Assembly (NCBI RefSeq): GCF_000429045.1
Contig: NZ_AUBC01000006.1
Coordinates: forward strand, 1-64,000
Length of the DNA stretch: 64,000 nucleotides
DNA from: Salinarimonas rosea DSM 21201
Lineage (GTDB): Bacteria > Pseudomonadota > Alphaproteobacteria > Rhizobiales > Beijerinckiaceae
Direction of reading: 5' to 3'
Positions 6,154 to 13,287 of this stretch are shown here, piece after piece (the stretch's first letter is position 1; every line of letters begins with the position of its first letter). Made by a program: the position numbers and the translations under genes. The notes beneath the pieces were generated by a model. That model was not told the DNA's origin. It saw only the letters and a program-made list of their open reading frames with translations, and ran no database searches.

Positions 6154-9100
6154 TTAGTGCGTTACGAGTACGCCCGCCGTCTCGAGCGCGCTGACGTTGG
6201 TGAGGCCGGTTACGCCGAGGATCGAAGCGACGGCGACGAAATTGTCCGCGCCGCCGTTCTGGTCGATCGAGAGCGTCGAGTCCGTGCCGTTGTCGGTGAT
6301 CTGAATGAAGTCGGCGATGTCGTCGGTGCCGTGGGTGTAGTAGGTGTCCAGCACGTCCGAGATGTCTATTACATCCCCCTGGCCTACGCTGAAATCCTTC
6401 AGCACATCGACATCGTTGAAAGCAGAGGCCGCTTCGAAAATGAAGCTGTCTGCGCCTGCGCCGCCATACAGCGTATCGAGGCCGTCCTGCCCGTAGAGCA
6501 GGTCGTCATCGGCGCCGCCGTGAAGCAGGTCGTCACCGTCACCGCCTTCGATGATATCTTCGCCGACGCCGCCATGCATGTCGTCGTTTCCGGCGCCGCC
6601 ATCCATCGTGTCATTGCCCGCCCCGCCTGACATGGTGTTATCATTCGCGTTGCCCGCAGAGAGGTCGTTGCCGCTGCTGCCGACGAGCCAGGAGGCGTAA
6701 TCAGGAAGGCTCGTCGTAAAGCCGTCCTCGAAGCTGATCGTCTCTACGTGATTAGCAGCGTTGCCGTTACGGAGGTTGTTGACGATCAACTGGCCGGTCG
6801 TGCCGGAAGCCGTGATGACGGCCTCGTCGAACCCGGAGTTAGCAACGGAGATATCGGCGATGGTGAGGCCACCGGTCACCATGATGGTGTCGGAGCCGCC
6901 GGTGTCGGTGGCGGTGTCGTTTCCTTCATCTGCCGTCCAGTAGTAGGTGTCATCGTCGGTCGCGCCGTTGAGATTGTCGTCTCCGGCTTCGCCGTACAGG
7001 TGGTCGCTGCCAGCATTGCCATTCAGCGTGTCGTTGCCATCACCACCATATAGCGTGTCGTTGCCACCTTGGCCGCTCAGCGTGTCATTGCCGCCGTAGC
7101 CATAGATCGTGTCGTTCGCGCCCGCGCCTTGCGTCACGCCGGAGATCGTCTGACCGGAGGCGGTGCCATAGGTCGTGATATCCATGGTGAGAAGGTTGAT
7201 GTCACTCTCACCGGCGATCCGCAGTGTCTCGAACCGGTTCGCCGCCGAGAACTGCCCTTGCAGGGTGATCTGGTTGGCCGCGTTGATCGCGATGATCAGG
7301 TGGTTCGCATTGACGCTGATGTCCCGGTAAATCTCGATGTCGTCCAGACCGTAGGAAGCCGACAGTTCAACGATGTCAGCGGTGTCGTTCGTGTTCTCGG
7401 TGTAGCTGTCGAGGCCGGACGTATAGAAGAAGTGGTCATCTCCCGAGCTTCCGAGCACCGTGTCATCACCGGTTCCCGCCGACAGGTAGTCGTCGCCGCT
7501 GCTCGCGCTCAGGTAATCGTCACCGCTTCCGCCGTAGAGGTAGTCGTTGCCGGCATTGCCGTTGAGCGTGTCGTTACCGCCAAGCCCGTAAAGCGTGTCG
7601 GAGTTCGAGGTGCCGTAAAGCGTGTTGTTGGTCTCGTCGCCCATCGTCGCCGTGCTGACGGTGGTCAGGTCGACGGTCGTCGTGTTAGCGTAGACCATGC
7701 TCTCGACGCTGCCACTGAGATAGTGGTTGGTGATGTAGATGCTGTTATCGGCATCGAACCACACTTGAAGGTCGTTGCCGAATTTCAGGTATTGCGGGGT
7801 GATCCCGTTCCAGGCGGCATCGAGGTGGAGCTCTTCCGTGCCGCCGGTTTCGCTAGAGATCACGTCATTCCCTGAGACGAAGACATAGGTGTCATCGCCA
7901 AGGCCGCCCCGCAGTTCATCGTCGCCGGCGCCGCCGTCGAGATGGTCTGCATCCGCGCCACCATCGAGGGTGTCGTTACCGTTTCCGCCATACAGCGTAT
8001 CGACGCCTGCGCTCCCGTTCAGCTGGTCATTGCCATCTTCGCCGTGAAGCGTGTTGGCGAGGTAATCGGTCTCGTTCGGCCCATTGCCATAGATCGTGTC
8101 GTTGCCGGCTCCGCCGTAGATCGTGTCGGCGCCGAGGCCGCCTGAGACCACGCCGTAGAGCGTGTCAGCGCTGGCCGTGCCGTGCATCGTCCAGTTCTGG
8201 CCATCGAGGTCGTAGGTTGAGGTGTCGGAGAATTCGATCTCCTCGACGTGACCGCCGCCGGCCGCATAGTTGAACTGGTTCTCGATGATGATCTGGCCGG
8301 TTTGCGTGCCGGTGTCGATGTCGATAATCAAGCCGGTGTTCGCGACCCGAGTGAAGGTCAGGTCCCCAATGTCGATCCCGGCACCGAACACAATCTTATC
8401 CTTGTGGCCCGTACCCGTCTGTTCTTCGCGAATGATGTCGAAGCCGTGGCCGAGGTCGTAGTGATATTCGTCATTGCCGCCGTTGCCGCGAAGATAATCC
8501 TGCCCGCTTTCTCCAGAGAGCACGTCGTCCCCAGAACCGCCATTGAGTTCGTCGTTACCGATACCACCTTCAAGAGCGTCGTGACCGTCGTTACCATTCA
8601 ACGTGTCGTACCCTATTCCGCCAGTCAGGGAGTCATTTCCGGCGGTACCGTTGAAGGTACTACCGTCGGGCGCATCCCAAGCGAGGCTGGCCACGATCCC
8701 GCTTAGCGACAGGCTGTTATCAGATGCGAAAATTGCGTCATCAAGATAACTTTGGTCTCCTACCGAGAGGTTATTTACGCCTACTGAATATTCTATAACT
8801 CTGATTATGTTCTGCCAAAATTTGTCTACATTCGTCATAGTCCCGGCCAAAGTCTCTAGGGTGTCGATAGAAGACCTGTCGATACCGGCCACTCCGGTAA
8901 TCTCGTTTGTATTAATACTATACAGAAGGTAGCCGTCGAACAGAGCGGAACCCCCGGCTTGTGCGATTATCACGGCATATATACTGTTGAAAGCATCGTA
9001 GAAGGCTTCTTGAAGCTCCAAGCCGGCGAAAGCTCCAGGATTGGATTGACCAATAGAAGTTTGCTGAGTGTAATCAGTTCCTGCTAGTTTTTCGAGAAAC

Positions 9101-10644
9101 CCAAGTTGACGAGCATCGATGTTTGGTCCACGCGCATCAGAACTCACATCATCGACCCCGGCCCAACGATACATTAAAGACTCGATAAGATCCGACGCTG
9201 TATCATCATCCGTAAAAATACCAGACAGTGTCGCGTTACTGATAGCGTTAAGAATAGAAATGGTCGAATCTGGATCGCTAGAATTGTTATCCAAGCTTGC
9301 TGCTCCGTGTAGGGGTAGCAGATTACCCATACCCTGGTAGGTCGGAAGGTCCAGGGCTTCCCTGTCCAGAAGATATTCAGCGGCATTTATGGTATTTGCA
9401 TTGTTGTGGACGAACCAGACATCTACTGCATCGAGTGTTCCAGTCAACGTAGTGACGGTTGACTCATGCGTTACCGGATTGCCGGCCAATTCATATGAGA
9501 CTAGGGTGCTTGCAAGAGATATCCCCGTTATGCCTAAACTGTCTAAGGATGCGAGTTCATCCGGGCGAGAAACTCCGTCCTGATGACTGTCGGCCCACAC
9601 AAGAAGCTTGGTCCACACTGCATCGTTACCGTCGATCATGCCATCTTCGTTAGAGTCGTATCCCGCCAGAACTGAGAAACCGTCGAGCGTGTCATTTCCA
9701 AAAAGCTCGCTGTTATCGTCAATTATACCATTTTCGTTCGCATCAATGGCAAGTAAGCCGTCATCGTCTGTGACCCAGCCGGTGAGTTCTGCAAAGCCGT
9801 CGAGATCAAGATCAAAGTAAGCGTGACTATCTTCGAGAGAAACCAGTTCAATTCCGTCTCCATCGAGGTCGATTACGATCGGAGAAATGATATTCAGTAT
9901 CGCATTCCCGAATTTAGTTAAAACATTTTCGAGCGGGTCCGGTATGGCCCATCGGGCTAAACATAAAGCATTCTCTAGAAGCTCTTGCCCCGCGATCAGA
10001 ACGGAATCGACTCCGTTCAGCGCTATATCGTTCATGCGCTCTGTTACCGCTGAGACGGCCGAAGACGTTATGTCAGCAATCGGATCATTATTCGTGAAGC
10101 CGTCGATAATACTGGACCAACCCGAATCGATGGCCTCAGTAATGATGAAGCCTAGGGGGACGGCAATCTGCGGCGGTAGTAGCTTTCCGATGGCCAAGTT
10201 CGCGCCGAGAATTGCCGCAACCTTTGCTTGCTCAGATGTGGCGCCATTGAGATCTAAATCCGCGGCCGCTGAATGGATGCCTACGGCGACGGCTGCGCCT
10301 CCCAAGGCGATCGTCATCTCATTGTAATATGGAGCGTCTCCCGGCAACATGATCTGCGGTCCGTTCGCGAGCTTACTATAGTGCCCTGCGCCTACGCCGA
10401 GGCCCGCTTGGAGGATTGTACTACCCCAATCGCTTGCTGACTTCTCCAAATACAATGATTTTCCTAGATCGTAACTATCAAAGAGATCGTTAATTGCGTC
10501 TATATCGTTCTGATTGGTCGCTTCTTGGAGCGCAGCCGTTCGAAGCATGTCTTCGAAGTCGTGAAAGGCAACATACTTGCTGCGTAAATCCGAACTTACG
10601 TCGGTAAATAGGTCAATAGCGCCGAGAGGGTCGAGACAAGACAT
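6154..10644 (-). CDS. Large RTX protein (haemolysin-type calcium-binding repeats), probable type I secretion substrate
   Basis: This 1496-residue protein has no N-terminal signal peptide. Residues about 75-175 are Gly/Ala-rich and hydrophobic (GLGVGAG, IALGGAAVAVGI, GFIITEAI) and could contact a membrane. Residues about 255-345 carry EF-hand-like Asp-rich loops (VIDLDGDGIELV, DANENGIIDD, YDSNEDGMIDGND) as in FrpC-like proteins. Several blocks of GGxGxDxLx nonapeptides lie between about 663 and 1410 and would fold as calcium beta-rolls outside the cell. The last about 90 residues (ADSFIFEAASAF, VDVLKDFSVGQGDVIDISDV) match the type I secretion target region. AAGGAG precedes the ATG. The first third is clearly lower in GC than the core genome. 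It follows a small membrane-protein gene by 25 bases. No HlyB/HlyD/TolC genes are in the window. It could be an adhesin, a toxin or a bacteriocin. Confidence 0.85.
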   Translation of the reverse strand: MSCLDPLGAIDLFTDVSSDLRSKYVAFHDFEDMLRTAALQEATNQNDIDAINDLFDSYDLGKSLYLEKSASDWGSTILQAGLGVGAGHYSKLANGPQIMLPGDAPYYNEMTIALGGAAVAVGIHSAAADLDLNGATSEQAKVAAILGANLAIGKLLPPQIAVPLGFIITEAIDSGWSSIIDGFTNNDPIADITSSAVSAVTERMNDIALNGVDSVLIAGQELLENALCLARWAIPDPLENVLTKFGNAILNIISPIVIDLDGDGIELVSLEDSHAYFDLDLDGFAELTGWVTDDDGLLAIDANENGIIDDNSELFGNDTLDGFSVLAGYDSNEDGMIDGNDAVWTKLLVWADSHQDGVSRPDELASLDSLGITGISLASTLVSYELAGNPVTHESTVTTLTGTLDAVDVWFVHNNANTINAAEYLLDREALDLPTYQGMGNLLPLHGAASLDNNSSDPDSTISILNAISNATLSGIFTDDDTASDLIESLMYRWAGVDDVSSDARGPNIDARQLGFLEKLAGTDYTQQTSIGQSNPGAFAGLELQEAFYDAFNSIYAVIIAQAGGSALFDGYLLYSINTNEITGVAGIDRSSIDTLETLAGTMTNVDKFWQNIIRVIEYSVGVNNLSVGDQSYLDDAIFASDNSLSLSGIVASLAWDAPDGSTFNGTAGNDSLTGGIGYDTLNGNDGHDALEGGIGNDELNGGSGDDVLSGESGQDYLRGNGGNDEYHYDLGHGFDIIREEQTGTGHKDKIVFGAGIDIGDLTFTRVANTGLIIDIDTGTQTGQIIIENQFNYAAGGGHVEEIEFSDTSTYDLDGQNWTMHGTASADTLYGVVSGGLGADTIYGGAGNDTIYGNGPNETDYLANTLHGEDGNDQLNGSAGVDTLYGGNGNDTLDGGADADHLDGGAGDDELRGGLGDDTYVFVSGNDVISSETGGTEELHLDAAWNGITPQYLKFGNDLQVWFDADNSIYITNHYLSGSVESMVYANTTTVDLTTVSTATMGDETNNTLYGTSNSDTLYGLGGNDTLNGNAGNDYLYGGSGDDYLSASSGDDYLSAGTGDDTVLGSSGDDHFFYTSGLDSYTENTNDTADIVELSASYGLDDIEIYRDISVNANHLIIAINAANQITLQGQFSAANRFETLRIAGESDINLLTMDITTYGTASGQTISGVTQGAGANDTIYGYGGNDTLSGQGGNDTLYGGDGNDTLNGNAGSDHLYGEAGDDNLNGATDDDTYYWTADEGNDTATDTGGSDTIMVTGGLTIADISVANSGFDEAVITASGTTGQLIVNNLRNGNAANHVETISFEDGFTTSLPDYASWLVGSSGNDLSAGNANDNTMSGGAGNDTMDGGAGNDDMHGGVGEDIIEGGDGDDLLHGGADDDLLYGQDGLDTLYGGAGADSFIFEAASAFNDVDVLKDFSVGQGDVIDISDVLDTYYTHGTDDIADFIQITDNGTDSTLSIDQNGGADNFVAVASILGVTGLTNVSALETAGVLVTH

Positions 10645-10669
10645 GAATTTCTCCTTGAAAGAATTTAAG

Positions 10670-11146
10670 TTATTGGTCTAGTCGAATTACGCGTGGAAAT
10701 GCTTTAAATATAGAGAACGACCAAGCAGTAAATGCGACTAAAACAAATGCTTGGATGTAAGGCTCGTCGGCGAGCTTCCGGTGTGAAATGATAAGAGCTA
10801 AATAGGCAAGCCAGAATGGCGCAACGTGAAACATCTGGGCACCGAGATGTAAGAAGCGATGGTGAAATCGACCGATCTCGTGATTTGCAATAAGAGCTAA
10901 CACGAACGAAACTACAGCAGAGAGGGGGATCACATCTACTAGCTGCATGCCTTTCAGCCCGTGAAGGTTCATGAATAACGGGTTGCCTGGAAGCGACGAC
11001 TGAAGCGGAGTCTGAAAAATCACTAGCAGTAGGATTAGGAAGAACGCGTGAAGTTCTCGGTATGCTGCAAGCTCGGGGTAATCGCCTCCATTACCTGTCT
11101 GTATAGAATTAGAGAAAAGAGTATTTTTGTGGTTATTGGCTATCAT
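10670..11146 (-). CDS. Four-helix membrane protein upstream of the RTX gene (candidate immunity protein)
   Basis: The 158-residue product is not recognised. It has four likely membrane helices at about residues 33-50 (AFFLILLLVIF), 68-88 (PLSAVVSFVLALIA), 106-126 (VAPFWLAYLALII) and 136-152 (FVLVAFTAWSFSIF). The soluble N-terminus is short. A His-rich loop (NHEIGRFHHRFLHLGAQMFH) lies between helices 2 and 3. The gene is A+T-rich compared with the core genome. Its stop is 25 bases before the RTX start, so both genes are probably on one transcript from the promoter at 11176-11204. Small multi-helix membrane proteins next to secreted toxins are often immunity factors. That reading is an inference from context. 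Confidence 0.6.
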   Translation of the reverse strand: MIANNHKNTLFSNSIQTGNGGDYPELAAYRELHAFFLILLLVIFQTPLQSSLPGNPLFMNLHGLKGMQLVDVIPLSAVVSFVLALIANHEIGRFHHRFLHLGAQMFHVAPFWLAYLALIISHRKLADEPYIQAFVLVAFTAWSFSIFKAFPRVIRLDQ

Positions 11147-11175
11147 GGATGTGCCTGTAATATAAGCTTCGTAGT

Positions 11176-11205
11176 ATTATGAGTTGCGCAACATTAAGTT
11201 GCAAC
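11176..11205 (-). promoter_or_regulatory. Promoter with two palindromic operators for the membrane protein/RTX operon
   Basis: On the minus strand, TTGCAA (11199-11204) and CATAAT (11176-11181) are spaced by 17 bases, a sound sigma70-type promoter about 30 bases before the ATG. Two palindromes overlap it: GTTGCAAC at 11198-11205 on the -35 box and GTTGCGCAAC at 11183-11192 in the spacer. Their shared GTTGC half-sites suggest a dimeric repressor or activator. The regulator is unknown. Confidence 0.55.
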
Positions 11206-11316
11206 TACTTTTGTTGTTCATTGTTCAAACGTCTCCGGCTCTCCGGGTCTAAGGCCGACCGAGTTAGTCTGCTGAAGCAGTTGCGAGCCCCCGCAACCAA
11301 GTCCACCGACACGAAG

Positions 11317-11344
11317 CCCCAGCGGTCCCCCGCTGGGGTTTTTT
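11317..11344 (+). terminator. Intrinsic terminator
   Basis: A nine-base perfect stem (CCCCAGCGG 11317-11325 with CCGCTGGGG 11330-11338) closes a four-base loop and is followed by six T. It is textbook in form, yet no plus-strand gene lies directly upstream, so it belongs to an untranslated RNA or to a gene lost at the island junction. Confidence 0.85.
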
Positions 11345-11449
11345 GCGTTCGGGCGGGGCCGACGCATCCTGCCGCCGAGCATCCTCTCGCCGAGCATCCT
11401 GTCGCCGATCCACCGCCGGTCGGACGTATGCCCGCTGCCGGTGTCCGGC

Positions 11450-13081
11450 TCACTCCAGCGCGCCGACCGCGTCCTCCACGGCCCGGACGACCGCGCCGGA
11501 GCGGACGAGCTCCAGCGCCTGCGCCATCTCGGCGGCGTACCAGCGGTCGCCCTCGAGCGCCGGCGGGATAACGGCGCGGATCGCGTCCAGCGCGGCCCGG
11601 GAGCCGCGGCCGATCGGGTGGTCCGGCGCGATCGCCTCGACGAGGGAGAGCGCCTGCGCGGCCATCAGCAGCTCGCAGGCCACGACCTGCTCGGTGTTCT
11701 CGACGACGGTGCGCGCCTTGCGGCCGGCCCAGGTCGAGTTCGAGACGTGGTCCTCCGCGTTGCCCTTGCCGGGGATCGAGTCGACCGAGGCCGGCATGGC
11801 CAGCGTGCGGTTCTCCATGACGAGCGCCGAGGCCGAGCACTGCACCGTGGCGTAGCCGGTGTTGAGCCCCTTCTTGCCCGCGAGCAGGTTGCGCGGCAGG
11901 CCGTAGCTCATGCCCGGGTCGATCAGCCGCGCGAGCCGCCGCTCCGAGATCGAGGCCATGTCCGCCATGGCGATGGCGAGCAGGTCCATCGCCTGGGCCA
12001 CGTACTGCCCGTGGAAGTGCCCGCCCGAGAGCGAGACGTAGCCGCCGCGCCCGTCGTCGACGATGAGCGGGTTGTCGGTGGCGGAGTTCAGCTCCGTCCC
12101 CACGATGCGCTCGACATAGGCGACGGCCTCGTCGGCCGGGCCGTGGACCTGCGGCGCGCAGCGCAGGGAATAGACGTCCTGGACGCGCGGTGCGGCGGGC
12201 GTGCCGGGCGCGCGGCTCTCCTCGGGAAAGACGACGTCGCGGGCGTCCTGCGTCGTGCGGCGCGAGCCGTCGAGGATGCGCAGGACGTTGCGGGCGACCT
12301 TCATCTGGCCGGGATGCGGGCGGGCGCGCTGGATGCGCGGATCGAACGCGTCGCGCTCGCCGCGCAGCGCCTCGAGCGACAGGCACAGCGCGATGTCGGC
12401 GGCCTTCAGCAGGCGCCGGGCGTCGTGGGTGGCGAGCACCGCGAGGGCGAGGGACGTGGTCGAGCCGTTGATCAGCGCGGACGCGTCCTTCGCGCCGAGC
12501 GCGATGTCCGGCTCGAGGCCCGCCGCGGCGAGCGCCTCGCGGGCCGGCATGCGCCGGCCGCGCCAGATCATCTCGGCCTCCGGGAAGCCGCACACGGCCG
12601 CGGCGAGGTGGGCCAGCGGCGCGAGATCGCCCGACGCGCCGACCGAGCCCTTCTGGGGGACGACGGGGTGGAGCCCCGCGTTCAGGCAGGCGAGGAGGCG
12701 CTCGACCAGCTCGACCCGCGGCCCGGAATAGTTCGAGGCGAAGGCGTTGGCCCGCGCGAGCATCATGGCGCGGGTGACGTCCTGCGCGAAGGGCTCGCCG
12801 ACGCCGGTGGCGTGCGCGTAGACCGTCTTCGCCTGGTAGGCCACCATCTCCGCCATCAGCACGCGATGCTCCTTGAAGAGCCCCACGCCCGTGTTGAAGG
12901 CGTACATCAGGGGCGCCTCGTCGTGCATCCAGTGCGCGTCGACGAAGGCGCGGGTCTCGGCGAGCCGCGCGCGGGCGGCGTCCGCGAGGTGGGCCGCGGC
13001 GAAGCCGCCCGCGGCGTCGGGGCGCGCCACCGCCACCGCGGCGTCGATGGTGAGGCTGGTGCCGTCGAGCGCGACGATCAT
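11450..13081 (-). CDS. hutH: Aromatic amino acid ammonia-lyase (histidine ammonia-lyase family)
   Basis: The 543-residue protein is the normal length for the HAL/PAL/TAL family. The MIO prosthetic group would form from A149-S150-G151 in GSVGASGDLAPLAHLA. Other family blocks are NTGVGLF (63-69), NSATDNPLIV and GKGNAEDHVSN. The enzyme removes ammonia from histidine (to urocanate) or from tyrosine/phenylalanine. Start: MIVALDGTSL at 13081 is preferred to an ATG nine codons upstream. No other hut genes are nearby, and the segment LMYAFNTGVG differs from the YGINTGFG of classical HutH, so tyrosine or another aromatic substrate is possible. It sits alone, divergent from the GGDEF-EAL gene. Confidence 0.85.
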   Translation of the reverse strand: MIVALDGTSLTIDAAVAVARPDAAGGFAAAHLADAARARLAETRAFVDAHWMHDEAPLMYAFNTGVGLFKEHRVLMAEMVAYQAKTVYAHATGVGEPFAQDVTRAMMLARANAFASNYSGPRVELVERLLACLNAGLHPVVPQKGSVGASGDLAPLAHLAAAVCGFPEAEMIWRGRRMPAREALAAAGLEPDIALGAKDASALINGSTTSLALAVLATHDARRLLKAADIALCLSLEALRGERDAFDPRIQRARPHPGQMKVARNVLRILDGSRRTTQDARDVVFPEESRAPGTPAAPRVQDVYSLRCAPQVHGPADEAVAYVERIVGTELNSATDNPLIVDDGRGGYVSLSGGHFHGQYVAQAMDLLAIAMADMASISERRLARLIDPGMSYGLPRNLLAGKKGLNTGYATVQCSASALVMENRTLAMPASVDSIPGKGNAEDHVSNSTWAGRKARTVVENTEQVVACELLMAAQALSLVEAIAPDHPIGRGSRAALDAIRAVIPPALEGDRWYAAEMAQALELVRSGAVVRAVEDAVGALE

Positions 13082-13287
13082 GCCGGATCTCCTGAAGCAT
13101 TGGCGCATCGAGCGTTACAGCGGCGCGGGCTGGCTGGCAACGCGGTCGGGGAGATCCGCACGACCTCGATCCGGCGCGGTGTGCGATCGGTTTAACGCTC
13201 ATTTGAGCTTTCGTCGTCAGCCTGCCCGGAGGGAACACCCGGGGTTCCCGCCAAGCCAGCGAAAGGAACGACGGCGGTGGTCATCCG

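Larger units (their letters stand above)
11147..11449. other. Intergenic boundary between accessory island and core chromosome
   Basis: No coding frame is convincing here. The stretch holds the minus-strand promoter and palindromes at 11176-11205 and a run of plus-strand hairpins: GGTC/GACC at 11246-11260, CTGCT/AGCAG at 11269-11280 and GTTGCG/CGCAAC at 11280-11297. An intrinsic terminator follows at 11317-11344. GC content rises sharply to the right. The hairpins plus terminator could be a small RNA or the 3' tail of a gene cut off by the island. Confidence 0.5.

Noticed and set aside
6400-8650. CRISPR-like or satellite repeats
   Set aside because: The repeated DNA pattern encodes the nonapeptide calcium-binding repeats of the RTX protein; units are degenerate and in frame.
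11220-11300. A tRNA or tmRNA fragment (sequence ending CGCAACCA)
   Set aside because: The hairpins do not assemble into a cloverleaf acceptor/T-arm, no T-loop consensus GTTCRANYC is in place, and no tag-peptide frame is seen.
11450-13081. A histidine-utilisation (hut) operon
   Set aside because: Only the ammonia-lyase is present; hutU, hutI, hutG and hutC are absent from both sides.
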